From contig CALWZP010000007.1 in the NCBI GenBank assembly GCA_944386055.1, positions 39,832 through 103,831 of the forward strand: DNA of 64,000 nt, written 5' to 3'. The stretch comes from an uncultured Oscillospiraceae bacterium. GTDB taxonomy: Bacteria; Bacillota; Clostridia; Oscillospirales; Oscillospiraceae. Numbering within the stretch: position 1 is the first letter of the stretch; every line of letters starts with the position of its first letter. Both the position numbers and the translations under genes were made by a program. The notes below the pieces were generated by a model. That model worked only from the letters and a program-made list of their open reading frames with translations, ran no database searches and was not told where the DNA came from. Shown here piece by piece: positions 1-8,048 of this stretch.

Positions 1-1
1 C

Positions 2-1090
2 ATCTTCGGGCGGGTAGAGCAGCACACCCGCCATGCCGGTGAGCGTACCGCCGTCAAGCATCTCTACGAGGTCTGGATTGTGGACGACAAACAGCGCCGG
101 CAGGTTACTTCCCTGAAAAGCCAAACGGAGCTGGAAGAAGCCTTGGACTGTCTGCACCGGCGGGCTCCAGCCGCGGTTTTCGGGTCATACGGCTCCAGGG
201 AGTACAACGACCTGGTCTATTCTAAGGAGGAGGAACTGCAGTATGCCCAGGAGCGTGCCTACCGGAATCGGGCGGCGCGGTTTGAGAAACAGAGCCGCCG
301 GGAGGAGGAGCAGCAGGCCCAGAATCAGGTGCTTACCCTGCCTGACGGGTCGGTGACCTCCCGCATCACCTGGGACACCATCCATCAGCTGCTGCGGCAG
401 CCCGATCAGACAGGAGAGGCTGCTCCGTTCCAACTGGTACCCGGCGTCCCCTTCCTGAGGGAGGGACACACCTTCAGCCGTCTGGTCTGCCTACCCGGCG
501 GCGCTCAGGAGCCGGTGCGCATCCTGCTGGAGGAGTACTCCGGCACGCCCGGCGTGCCCGGCCGGTACGCCTGGACCCGGGACCTCACCGCCGGCGAGGC
601 GGAGACGGTGCTGCGGGGCTGGCTGCGGGGGGAGATCCCCTCGCTGGATGGTTGGACCCGCATGGAGCGCTCCGGGCGCACCTGGCGTCCCCTGGATGGT
701 ACGGACAAAGCTCACTTCCCCCTGCCCCAGCCCCATCCGGACTGGCCCTGGGCCCTGACCGTGGGAGGGTACGCCGGCAGCACCGCTGATCCATCCTGGC
801 AGGACATTGAGGAGAAGCTGCGGGAACTGGTCACAGACCCGGACAGCTTCCTGATCCTGGAGCAGAAGGATCCCCAGAACCTGGAAAACTACTGGTTCAT
901 CCAGTGTGCCGTCGCCAGCCAGGGGCCGGATGCGGGCAAGTACGCGGTGGAGATCGGCTGCTTGACTCCCGGCGGACCCTGCCTGTGGGAGCGGATGGTG
1001 CCGGATGTGCGGGAAGCCGCAAAATATTTCTCCGACGCATACTATCACAGGCCAGTGAATGTCTCTGACTTCCAGGAGGCGCAGAATTGA
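2..1090 (+). CDS. Unrecognised protein, 5' end outside the window
   Basis: The frame is open from base 2 with no stop before the first possible start (GTG at 80), and the upstream residues read like ordinary protein, so the gene probably begins left of the window. About 362 residues are visible. They show a very charged Glu/Gln/Arg-rich helix near the first third (a likely coiled coil), then a globular middle, and a C-terminal segment of roughly 100 residues rich in Trp, Tyr and Phe that looks like a small alpha/beta domain. I recognise no catalytic motif and no membrane segment. It is followed by a GNAT gene after a 44-base gap. It could be element cargo or an immunity-like protein, but this is a guess from its company. 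Confidence 0.6.
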   Translation: MFGRVEQHTRHAGERTAVKHLYEVWIVDDKQRRQVTSLKSQTELEEALDCLHRRAPAAVFGSYGSREYNDLVYSKEEELQYAQERAYRNRAARFEKQSRREEEQQAQNQVLTLPDGSVTSRITWDTIHQLLRQPDQTGEAAPFQLVPGVPFLREGHTFSRLVCLPGGAQEPVRILLEEYSGTPGVPGRYAWTRDLTAGEAETVLRGWLRGEIPSLDGWTRMERSGRTWRPLDGTDKAHFPLPQPHPDWPWALTVGGYAGSTADPSWQDIEEKLRELVTDPDSFLILEQKDPQNLENYWFIQCAVASQGPDAGKYAVEIGCLTPGGPCLWERMVPDVREAAKYFSDAYYHRPVNVSDFQEAQN

Positions 1091-1134
1091 GCATGTGAAG
1101 AAACGCAGAGCTGAGGACCAAAAGGAGATAGGGT

Positions 1135-1710
1135 ATGATTCTTGAAACGGAACGATTGATTTTGCGGCCTTTTGCAGAGGGCGACGCAGAGAATGTATAT
1201 GCATATCTGAAAGAACCGGTTGTGAACTGTTTCGCCGGCATGAGGCTGAATTCGCTTGACGAGGCGAAGGAGGAAATGAAAAAACGCAGCAGCGAAACCG
1301 AGTATTATTTTGCGATCACGCTGAAAGACTCGGGCAAGGTGATCGGGGAGATCGACGCATATCCGGAGGCAGGTGAGCCCCATGCAGATGAAAATTCCGT
1401 CCGCGATACATTCAGCCCCTGCTGGATGCTGAACGCGGATTATCAGGGGCGAGGTTATGCGCTTGAGGCGGCGTATGCTTTCTTTGATTATCTGTTCCGC
1501 AAGAAAGGCGCAAGGCGTATTTATGCGTATGTGGAGGACTATAACCGATCCAGCCAGCATTTGTGCGAAAAACTCGGCATGCGCCGGGAGGGCCTGTTCC
1601 AGGAATTTGTATCCTTTGTCAACAATCCTGACGGAACGCCCCGCTATGAAAACACATATCAGTATGCCATTCTGAAAAAAGAATGGCAGGGTTTGTCAGA
1701 TTACGATTAA
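1135..1710 (+). CDS. GNAT acetyltransferase, RimJ/RimL type
   Basis: A 191-residue single-domain N-acetyltransferase. It opens with the ETERLILRPF block typical of the RimJ/RimL branch of GNAT enzymes. The acetyl-CoA pyrophosphate-binding motif A is seen around residues 101-110 (QGRGYA, fitting Q/R-x-x-G-x-G/A), followed by the NRSSQHLCEKLGM segment (motif B) expected near residue 140. Family members acetylate ribosomal-protein N termini, small amines or antibiotics; the substrate here cannot be read from sequence. AAGGAG seven bases before ATG supports the start. Codon use is visibly more A/T-rich (AAA, GAA, TAT, ATT) than that of the neighbours, which hints at recent acquisition. Confidence 0.85.
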   Translation: MILETERLILRPFAEGDAENVYAYLKEPVVNCFAGMRLNSLDEAKEEMKKRSSETEYYFAITLKDSGKVIGEIDAYPEAGEPHADENSVRDTFSPCWMLNADYQGRGYALEAAYAFFDYLFRKKGARRIYAYVEDYNRSSQHLCEKLGMRREGLFQEFVSFVNNPDGTPRYENTYQYAILKKEWQGLSDYD

Positions 1711-1759
1711 CCGGCATTTCAGACAACAAAACATTCAAAACAGAACAGGAGGACTATCC

Positions 1760-3007
1760 ATGGGACGGTTTTTCAGCGACAGGGTGGAAACGGCCCTGAA
1801 ATACATTTACTATGACATGGGCGCCGGGCGGGGACAGGAGGGCTTCTGTCTGCTTCAGCAGGCGGTGCAGGACGGGGACGCGGACGCCTGCTGTCTGCTG
1901 GCGCGGTGTTTGTACGGCCCGGAGTATACCTGGCCCGGTCACAATTTCCCTGTGGATGAGCAGACGGGAGACGAGCTGATGCGCCGCTCGGTGCTGGGGG
2001 GCAGCGTCATCGGGGGGCTGCTGTCCCTTCGCAGCGGGGTGATGGACCGGCAGCTGGCCCAGGCCATGCCCCTCACCCTTCAGGAGGCCTTTGACACCGT
2101 GTTGGACAAGGCGGAGCATGGGGAGCCTTTCTGCCAGATGCTCATCGGCAATGTGTACTTCTGGGGAGATTTTGTAGCAATCCAGGGGAAGGCCCGGGAG
2201 GATTTTGACAGCGACGACGCCGTTCAGAGCTATCTGCGGGAGAATTACGCCAAGTGCGAGGACTGGCTGTGGCGGGCCTATCGGAATGGGGTCTCCCTGG
2301 CCGGCCTCAACCTGGGCAATTTTTACCGAAACGGGAAACAGGGCCTGATCTCTCCCCGGCCGGAGCAGGAGCGGGAGGTAGAGCGCTATGGGGCGGAAAA
2401 GGGCTATCCGGACGCGATGTACTTCTATGCCTACACCCTCATCAATGAAAAAAAGGATGATGAGGGGCTGCCCCTCTACCGGCGCTCGGCGGAGCTGGGG
2501 GAGCCCCGGGCCTTTTTCATGGCAGGCTGGTCCTATGAGCTGGGGCGGGGCGTGGAGAAGGACGCCCGGCGGGCCGCCGACTACTACCAGCGGGCGCTGG
2601 CCGCCCCCATTCAGTCCAAAATCGGTCCGGCCAACCGGCTGGGGGCCTTCTACTACAACGGCGAGGGGGTAGAGCGGGACTATGCCAAGGCCTTTCAGCT
2701 GCTCAAGTGGGCCTATGACCAGGACACCAGCAACAACTGGGGGGCCTACTACCTGGGGGCCTGCTGCGCCTACGGCCGCGGGACCCAGCAGGATTACGCC
2801 GCCGCCCGGAAGTTTTTGGAGATGGTGGACTGGAACAATCAAAACGCCTTTTACCTTCTGGGTTACCTCTACGCCCGGGGACTGGGCGGCCCGAAGGACA
2901 TTCCCAAGGGTGTGGAGTACCTCCAGAAGGCCGGCGACCATGCCGAGGCCAAGGAGGAACTGAGGCACTACAAAAAGACCTTGTTCGGCAAGTGGGTGCA
3001 GCGGTAA
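1760..3007 (+). CDS. Sel1-repeat (TPR-like) protein
   Basis: A 415-residue helical repeat protein. At least four Sel1-type units are seen in the C-terminal half, each with the A-x-x-x-L-G-x-x-Y-x-x-G-x-G-V-x-x-D-x-x-K-A pattern (for example NRLGAFYYNGEGVERDYAKA near residue 295). Sel1 units pack like TPRs and act as protein-interaction scaffolds. There is no signal peptide, so it should be cytoplasmic. AGGAGG seven bases upstream fixes the ATG at 1760. It stands alone between the acetyltransferase and a promoter-led small gene. The binding partner is unknown. In bacteria such proteins often sit near toxin, secretion or mobile-element genes, which fits the neighbourhood but proves nothing. Confidence 0.85.
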   Translation: MGRFFSDRVETALKYIYYDMGAGRGQEGFCLLQQAVQDGDADACCLLARCLYGPEYTWPGHNFPVDEQTGDELMRRSVLGGSVIGGLLSLRSGVMDRQLAQAMPLTLQEAFDTVLDKAEHGEPFCQMLIGNVYFWGDFVAIQGKAREDFDSDDAVQSYLRENYAKCEDWLWRAYRNGVSLAGLNLGNFYRNGKQGLISPRPEQEREVERYGAEKGYPDAMYFYAYTLINEKKDDEGLPLYRRSAELGEPRAFFMAGWSYELGRGVEKDARRAADYYQRALAAPIQSKIGPANRLGAFYYNGEGVERDYAKAFQLLKWAYDQDTSNNWGAYYLGACCAYGRGTQQDYAAARKFLEMVDWNNQNAFYLLGYLYARGLGGPKDIPKGVEYLQKAGDHAEAKEELRHYKKTLFGKWVQR

Positions 3008-3036
3008 AACAGGCATTAACTGAATTGTTCAAAATC

Positions 3037-3065
3037 TTGAATGAGGGAGACGCGTGTGGTATGAT
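3037..3065 (+). promoter_or_regulatory. Sigma-A-like promoter for the 3194 gene
   Basis: TTGAAT (3037-3042) and TATGAT (3060-3065) are separated by 17 bases, giving a near-consensus promoter about 125 bases before the ATG at 3194. Confidence 0.5.
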
Positions 3066-3193
3066 TTGCCTGAAGGATACATGGGGCCGATGCAAAAGGC
3101 TCTGCACTGCTGCGCGCCCTGCTCCTCTGGCCGGTTACAGACCCGGGACAGGCGGACAGACTGATATCGGAAGCGCGGCGATAAGGGGGATTT

Positions 3194-3559
3194 ATGATGT
3201 ATGAGCAGTATCCGATGCTGACCGAGCTGTATGCCAGAGGCAGCGCTGCGTTTGAGGGCATGCCGCTTGCCTCGCTTCTGATTGAGGTACGCGGGGGACA
3301 GCTGTTTATCACCGGGGCCACACCGCTTCGGGATGACGGTGAACACTATACCGAGACCGGAGCGGAGTATTGCTATATTTTGGAGAGCGCGGAGGCGGAA
3401 AAACTGCTTGCGGCGCTGTCCCGCCGCTCAAAGGACAGACCGGAAAAGGTGATCGCGGAGGAGTTTGAGTTTTCGAGGCCGGACCGCCGGCTCAAGGATT
3501 ACCTGGACGAGGAGGGAATTGCCTGCCGCTATGAATGGTCGCCGGGCGAACCGATCTGA
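3194..3559 (+). CDS. Small unrecognised acidic protein
   Basis: A 121-residue protein without signal peptide or membrane segment. The sequence alternates short predicted strands (LIEVRGGQLFITGA, EYCYILES) with helices (AEKLLAALS), a layout resembling small alpha/beta immunity-like domains; I do not recognise a family. GGGGG seven bases upstream of the tandem ATG codons at 3194-3199 supports the start. It has its own promoter and ends just before the convergent terminator hairpin that closes the minus-strand block. With the Sel1 and first genes it may belong to an effector/immunity-type cargo region, but that is inference only. Confidence 0.65.
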   Translation: MMYEQYPMLTELYARGSAAFEGMPLASLLIEVRGGQLFITGATPLRDDGEHYTETGAEYCYILESAEAEKLLAALSRRSKDRPEKVIAEEFEFSRPDRRLKDYLDEEGIACRYEWSPGEPI

Positions 3560-3562
3560 TAA

Positions 3563-3612
3563 GAAAAAAAGCGGGCCGGGCAGCCCCCTCTAAGGGGGGC
3601 TGCCCGGCCCGC
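3563..3612 (-). terminator. Rho-independent terminator closing the minus-strand block
   Basis: Perfect 18-bp inverted repeat (3571-3588 with 3595-3612, six-base loop). On the minus strand the stem is followed by seven T (3570-3564), so it terminates leftward transcription after the gene at 3630. On the plus strand there is no T-run. Confidence 0.85.
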
Positions 3613-3629
3613 TGCCGTTCTGACCATGG

Positions 3630-3914
3630 TCAGAACGGTAGTTCATCGTCTATGGAGATGGAACCGCCGGAGGCCGGCCCGGCCCCGCCCGGGGCGGGGC
3701 TCTCCTTCGCGGGGACGGAAAAGGGAACGGGAACGGCGGACGCCTGGCACGGCTCCGCCGGCTCTGCTGCCTGGTCCGCTTTTTTGGCGAGGGCACGGCG
3801 CTCCTGCTCCTCGTACTCCAGTTCCCGGTAATAGGCGTCCATGACCAGATCGTCATAGGCCTCCTGCAGGTAGATCGTGTCGCCCAGGATGCCCTCCCAG
3901 TCAATGGCCATCAT
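3630..3914 (-). CDS. Small acidic protein downstream of the coupling ATPase
   Basis: A 94-residue protein starting at ATG 3914, placed five bases after GGAGG; a GTG six bases further upstream overlaps that ribosome binding site and is rejected. The N-terminal 45 residues are a charged helical domain (YDDLVMDAYYRELEYEEQER). The second half is a low-complexity Ala/Pro/Gly linker ending in an acidic tail, SIDDELPF. This DDLPF-like tail resembles the C-terminal peptide by which single-stranded DNA-binding proteins recruit partners, which would suit a conjugation module, but no OB fold is present. It is the last gene of the element operon, just before a strong terminator. Confidence 0.65.
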   Translation of the reverse strand: MMAIDWEGILGDTIYLQEAYDDLVMDAYYRELEYEEQERRALAKKADQAAEPAEPCQASAVPVPFSVPAKESPAPGGAGPASGGSISIDDELPF

Positions 3915-3975
3915 GCTCACCTCCCTTCACGGGGACGGATTTTGCGGTCTTGTGATTGTAATGCTGTATTTTCAT
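3901..3975 (-). CDS. Possible 24-residue peptide overlapping the next start
   Basis: ATG at 3975 lies 11 bases after AGAGGAG and opens a 24-codon frame that stops at 3901, inside the start region of the 3914 gene. The peptide is basic and His-rich (MKIQHYNHKTAK at its N terminus). The overlap would allow translational coupling to the downstream gene. It is short and has no known relatives that I can name, so it may be only a leader frame. Confidence 0.3.
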   Translation of the reverse strand: MKIQHYNHKTAKSVPVKGGEHDGH

Positions 3976-4049
3976 GTTTTGAGATGCTCCTCTCGTTTTT
4001 GAATGAAGTCGTTTGGATTTTTGAGACGCTGTGCCGGTCCGGAGGCGTG

Positions 4050-5393
4050 TCATTCCGGGTCGGGGACACGCCCGTCCCCCTCCGGGACCGGCGGCACCGG
4101 GGCGGGCTTCCGAAGGGGGCGGCGCATCCTGGCGCCGGCAGCCGGGGCGTCCGCCGCCAGAGCGGGGTAGTCCGGATGGGTGCGGATGTCGAATTTCCGC
4201 ACCAGCCGCCCCTTCTGCCCCCGGGTGAAGAGATAGGCCTGGTCCAGAGGCATATTGAGGATGGTGTCCGCCGTCTTGTTGGCCTTGGCGGCGATATAGC
4301 GGGCCGTCTCCACATCCTGGCCGCCCAGATAGAGGCAGTTGTCGCAGTTGTTGATGATGGTCATGCTGGCGCTGTGCCCGTAGACGGAATCCAGCTGGGA
4401 GATGCTCTGGAGAATGATGCTCACGGAGATCTCCCGGGACCGGATGACCGAGATGATCTTGTCGAAGTCCGGGATACAGGCGTTGGTGGCGAAGTCGTCC
4501 AGAATCAGGCGCACCGGCACCGGCAGGCGGTGGTTCGGATAGTCCCGGTCCGCGCTGGCGCACAGGGCCTGGAGCGCCTGGGTGTAGAACAGGTTGACAA
4601 GGCCGTCCATGGAGCGGTCCGTGTCGCTGACGGTGAGGAAGACGGCGGTCTTCTCCCGCCCCAGCGTCTGAAAGCGGATGCGGTCCGGGGCGCTGTACAT
4701 CCGGACGGGACCGTCATAGGACAGGGGGGACAGGGCGCGGGAGACGAAGGCCTGGACGCTGGCGTCGGTCCGCTCCGTCCCCTGGAGCACGCTGTAGAGC
4801 TGGTACTGGCGGGCGGCGAAGCAGTCCGGGCGCTCCTGGGCCAGCTCGCGGAGCAGCTGGTGGAACACCCGCCGGGGCTGGCCGGCGCCGCATGGATCCT
4901 GGGCGGTGAAGAGCTTCACCACATATTCCAGAGTGTGTTCCTCCGGGGGAAGGACATCCAGCACATAGCCCACCAGGCAGGCGAGCAGCATGCGGGCGCT
5001 CTCCTGCCAGAAGCGGTCCCGCTCGTCCCCCAGGGGGACCAGAGCGGCGCACAGGGTATTGATGTCCTGTTCCAGGAACTGACCCCGGCGGCTGTCATAG
5101 CGGATGTAGTCCAGGGGGTTGTACCCGTCGGAGTGCAGGGTGTCCGTGAAATCCACATGGATGACCCGGTAGCCGCACCGCCTGAGATGGGGCCCGAAGG
5201 TGCCGATCAGGCTGCCCTTTGTGTCGGCGATGACCATGCTTCCGCTGCACTGGAGCAGGTTGGGCTGGACATAGCCCCGGGTCTTGCCGGCGCCGCTGGG
5301 GCCGATGATCAGGTCGTTGTTGTTGATGCCGGTGGCCCGGGTGTCGTTGCTGATGAAGGCATCCTGAGCCAGGATCCGTCTGGTGTCAGACAT
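4050..5393 (-). CDS. VirD4/TraG-type coupling ATPase without membrane anchor
   Basis: A 447-residue type IV coupling protein-like ATPase, the motor that brings relaxase-DNA complexes to a conjugation channel. Walker A is GPSGAGKT at residues 31-38, followed by MVIADTKGSL, equivalent to the DPKGE segment of VirD4 proteins. Walker B is LILDDF near residue 298, and the IILQSISQLDSVYG block that follows is the usual TraG/VirD4 Q motif. Family members are normally near 600 residues with N-terminal membrane helices; here the ATPase begins almost at residue 1, so the anchor is missing or supplied by another protein. AAAGGAG ten bases upstream supports the start. It follows the ClpP-like gene closely, in the same orientation. 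Confidence 0.85.
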   Translation of the reverse strand: MSDTRRILAQDAFISNDTRATGINNNDLIIGPSGAGKTRGYVQPNLLQCSGSMVIADTKGSLIGTFGPHLRRCGYRVIHVDFTDTLHSDGYNPLDYIRYDSRRGQFLEQDINTLCAALVPLGDERDRFWQESARMLLACLVGYVLDVLPPEEHTLEYVVKLFTAQDPCGAGQPRRVFHQLLRELAQERPDCFAARQYQLYSVLQGTERTDASVQAFVSRALSPLSYDGPVRMYSAPDRIRFQTLGREKTAVFLTVSDTDRSMDGLVNLFYTQALQALCASADRDYPNHRLPVPVRLILDDFATNACIPDFDKIISVIRSREISVSIILQSISQLDSVYGHSASMTIINNCDNCLYLGGQDVETARYIAAKANKTADTILNMPLDQAYLFTRGQKGRLVRKFDIRTHPDYPALAADAPAAGARMRRPLRKPAPVPPVPEGDGRVPDPE

Positions 5394-5416
5394 GGTGTCA
5401 AAGCTCCTTTCTTTGC

Positions 5417-6001
5417 TCAGATGGTCTGGATGACGCGGTCGGCCAGGCCGAAGGCGACGGCCTCCTCCGCGTCAAACCAGGTGTCCTTGCAGGTCTTGCG
5501 GTAAATCTGGCGCAGGCTTTTGCCGGTGCACTCGGCCAGCACCGTGCACAGTTCCCGGCGGACCTTCTGCAGCCGGTCGCTGACGGCCTGCACCTGCAGG
5601 GCGCTGCCGCCGGCGCCGCCGGTGATGAGGGGGTCGTGGATCATGACCCTGCCATGGGGCAGGATCTCCCGGCGGGCTCCGGCGGCGAAGAGGACGGCGG
5701 CCATGCTGGCGGCCGTGCCCAGGCAGACCGTGCGCACCGGACAGGAGAGCCCCCTCATCACATCGTAGAGGGCGAGTCCGCTGGGGACCTCGCCCCCCAG
5801 GGAGTTGATGAGAAGGGTGATTTCGGCGCTGCCGTCCTCCTGCTCCAGCCAGCGCAGCTGGCGGGTCAGGGAGTAGGCCAGGTCGGCGGTGATCTCCCCG
5901 ACGCACTCCACCTCGCGCCGGGACAGCATATCGTCCGCGATGTCGCAGCAGAAGTAGCCGCTGCTGGTCTCCCGGATGATCATGGGTGTTTTACAGGTCA
6001 T
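5417..6001 (-). CDS. ClpP-fold serine protease in the mobile block
   Basis: A 194-residue ClpP-family protein, the full length of the housekeeping enzyme. The nucleophile Ser lies in GTAASMAAVLFAAG (ClpP: G-x-A-A-S-M), the His in GRVMIHDPL, and the Asp candidate in the KDTWFDAEEA segment, so a complete triad is plausible. The oligomerisation and substrate-handle pattern (INSLGGEVPSGLALYDVM) is also conserved. It starts at ATG 6001, nine bases after AAAGGAGG, and its ATGA overlaps the stop of the 453-aa gene upstream, implying translational coupling. No Clp ATPase is encoded nearby, so it would need a host unfoldase or act alone. Phage-type ClpP proteases process capsids; here the neighbours are conjugative genes, so it might process an element protein. 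Confidence 0.85.
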   Translation of the reverse strand: MTCKTPMIIRETSSGYFCCDIADDMLSRREVECVGEITADLAYSLTRQLRWLEQEDGSAEITLLINSLGGEVPSGLALYDVMRGLSCPVRTVCLGTAASMAAVLFAAGARREILPHGRVMIHDPLITGGAGGSALQVQAVSDRLQKVRRELCTVLAECTGKSLRQIYRKTCKDTWFDAEEAVAFGLADRVIQTI

Positions 6002-7359
6002 GGTTTGAAGCCTCCTTTGGTTTGGTCTTGTTGGTTTTGCTGGTCCTTCTGGTGTTCCCAGCGGTGGATCACCAGGCAGTAGGGCTGGATGAGCAGGAGA
6101 TAGAGCAGGTGGATGCCTGCCTCTTGGGAACAGGGGTCGCCGGTGTGCATGGAGTCCATGGCGATGGAGAGCAGGGGGCCGTACCGGCATCTGGGGGGCA
6201 CCTGCAGATAGTCCCGCAGCACCCTGGAGAGCCAGCGGGGGTATCCGCTTTTGGACAGGGCGGAGACCCCTTGAAAGAATTGCTCCTGGGGGGCAAAGAC
6301 CAGCCGCGCGCCGGGCGGGAGCCGGGTAGCGCAGATGCGGTCCTGGATCGGGTCGACAGACTTCCCGCCCTGCGCCAGGCGGTAGCGCTTGGGCAGCTGG
6401 TCCGGGGACAGGCCGTCCCGCCACGGCTTTGCGGTGTTCAGGGACAGGTCCTCCAGTAGCGGGGCCGCCAGCATCTCCATGAAGGAGATGCCGTCGCCGG
6501 CCAGATCGTCGCAGTCGCTGCGGAGCATGCTCTCAATCAAAGCCGCCGCGTCCCCGTAGGTGGCCTCCTGCCCGGGGAAAAAGCTCAGGATGTGGTCTCG
6601 CTGCTGGGGATAATCCACCAGATAGTCCCGAATCGGCTGGTTCAGGACATCCCGGACCAGCTGGGCGCTGTGCTCCTCATTGCGGGACAGCCCGGAGCGG
6701 TGGAGCCGGAGCAGATCCTGAAAGGCGGTGCGGTCCCCCGGCGGGACGGTGGGGGACTGCCCCGCGAGGAGGACCTCCGGCAGATCGCGGAGGTCCTCCT
6801 CGGTGCACACGGTCCCCTGCCCATCCGGCCAGAGTATTCGCACCAGGCCGCAGCACATGCCGTAGTCCGAGGGGACAATCCCCTCGGGCCACTGGTCCAG
6901 CAGATGCTCCTTCAACAGGGCGTCGGTCAGCTCTTCGGGACATTCCCGCATCAGGCAGTCCCAGGCGGGTTCACCGCCGGCCTGCAGAATCTGCTCCAGA
7001 CAGGACAGGACCTCCTCCACATCCCCATCAGAGAGCTGTTCCACAGTGCACTCCGCCAGAGGGAGAGAGGGCACCGGCGTGAAGTCGCCGTGCCAGGGCT
7101 CCCGGTCTGTCAGGTGGATGCACAGCAGCACCTGCTCCCCCCGGCAGACCAGATAGTCCAGCAGCTGGGCGGGCAGGTCGCTGCCGCCCGGCTTTTTCCG
7201 GGGGGACAGGGCGGTGCTCCAGATGCCGCACAAGAGGTGCAGCCGGTGCTCCCGAAACAGGGAGGAGGCGACCAGCGCCTGCTCGCCATAGCGGACATCG
7301 TAATCAGCCAGGGGCATATCCAGCGGCCACTGGGCGAGAGGGAAGGAATGATTTATCAT
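5998..7359 (-). CDS. Unrecognised 453-residue element protein
   Basis: A 453-residue, Leu-rich, mostly helical protein with no signal peptide and no motif I can name. The start is taken at ATG 7359, which follows GTGAGG and marks where protein-like composition begins; the frame continues upstream to 7812 but that part is basic and Pro-rich low complexity overlapping a better small gene. The C terminus is Gln/Lys-rich (HQKDQQNQQDQTKGG). Its stop overlaps the ClpP-like start as ATGA, so the two are probably made in fixed ratio and may interact, with this protein as substrate, adaptor or scaffold. That idea is inference from coupling alone. Confidence 0.7.
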   Translation of the reverse strand: MINHSFPLAQWPLDMPLADYDVRYGEQALVASSLFREHRLHLLCGIWSTALSPRKKPGGSDLPAQLLDYLVCRGEQVLLCIHLTDREPWHGDFTPVPSLPLAECTVEQLSDGDVEEVLSCLEQILQAGGEPAWDCLMRECPEELTDALLKEHLLDQWPEGIVPSDYGMCCGLVRILWPDGQGTVCTEEDLRDLPEVLLAGQSPTVPPGDRTAFQDLLRLHRSGLSRNEEHSAQLVRDVLNQPIRDYLVDYPQQRDHILSFFPGQEATYGDAAALIESMLRSDCDDLAGDGISFMEMLAAPLLEDLSLNTAKPWRDGLSPDQLPKRYRLAQGGKSVDPIQDRICATRLPPGARLVFAPQEQFFQGVSALSKSGYPRWLSRVLRDYLQVPPRCRYGPLLSIAMDSMHTGDPCSQEAGIHLLYLLLIQPYCLVIHRWEHQKDQQNQQDQTKGGFKP

Positions 7360-7436
7360 GATGAAATTTACCTCACTTTCTGAAGATATCGGAGAGATTT
7401 TGCGGGCCTGTTCAGCCGCCGGAGGGGCGGCCGGCG

Positions 7437-7646
7437 CTATCCGCTGTCCTGGTATCGGGGACGCGCGCCCCGGAGCAGGGAGCGGCCCTGTGACACCGGG
7501 CACGGCACCGGCCGGAGCGCCGGTGCCAGGGCCGGGAACCCCGGAAATCCGGATGAGAGAATGCCGCGCCGGAGACGGCGTCCGGCCCCGCTCATGCAGG
7601 TGCTCAGCCTTGCATTCATCGCTTTCATCGATTTCGTTGTTTTCAT
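7437..7646 (-). CDS. Small basic protein upstream of the 453-aa gene
   Basis: ATG at 7646 lies eight bases after a strong AAGGAGG and opens a 69-residue frame beginning MKTTKSMKAMNARLSTC. Codons in this frame use G or C at the third position almost throughout its second half, as expected of coding DNA here, whereas the longer overlapping frame does not. The product is small, basic and Pro/Arg-rich with no membrane segment or known domain. It ends 77 bases before the 453-aa gene and probably shares its transcript. Confidence 0.45.
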   Translation of the reverse strand: MKTTKSMKAMNARLSTCMSGAGRRLRRGILSSGFPGFPALAPALRPVPCPVSQGRSLLRGARPRYQDSG

Positions 7647-7951
7647 TGAGATGACCTCCTTGTGATACATAATAGGTTTGTTGGTTTGCCTGCGGCGTTT
7701 CATCGCGGATGTACGAAAAAGACCTGCCGGAACGGGCGGAGCGGCGCTGCTGCGTTCGCCTCCTTCTGCGCCTTTGCGCCGCCCGGCCTCCCGGCTCCTT
7801 CGTCATCAACACTCCCGAGCAATCGGAGATTGCCCAGACTCACTCGCCTGAATGAAATTCAGTACCGGAACGGAGTTCTGTGACCGAACTCCAGAACCCG
7901 TCCAAAATTTCTCCCGGCAGGCGGACAGCCTGCAGAAGCACCCGCCGGGAC

Positions 7952-7977
7952 AAAAAATACACGACCGCAGGGCCGTG
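7952..7977 (-). terminator. Second terminator-like hairpin in tandem
   Basis: CACGGCC/GGTCGTG stem (7971-7977 with 7960-7966, one G-U pair) followed on the minus strand by TATTTTTT. Confidence 0.5.
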
Positions 7978-8003
7978 AGCGGCGGGATGCCACGCTCAGA
8001 GGC

Positions 8004-8048
8004 AAAAAAATCCCGCCGGCTGTTTGGGCGTCGCGGCCCGCCGGCGGG
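8004..8048 (-). terminator. Terminator after the helicase/replication operon
   Basis: Nine-bp stem CCCGCCGGC/GCCGGCGGG (8012-8020 with 8040-8048) with a long GC-rich loop, followed on the minus strand by A and seven T (8010-8004). It lies about 185 bases after the stop of the 8233 gene. Confidence 0.6.

Noticed and set aside
3942..5504. Long open frame opposite the coupling ATPase gene
   Set aside because: It is antisense to a gene with clear Walker motifs; its product is Gly/Val/Gln-rich without domains, an artefact of GC-rich codon bias.
7360..7812. N-terminal extension of the 453-residue element protein to 7812
   Set aside because: The added segment is Arg/Pro-rich low complexity and overlaps a small gene that has a strong AAGGAGG and coding-like third positions; ATG 7359 is preferred, though not proven.
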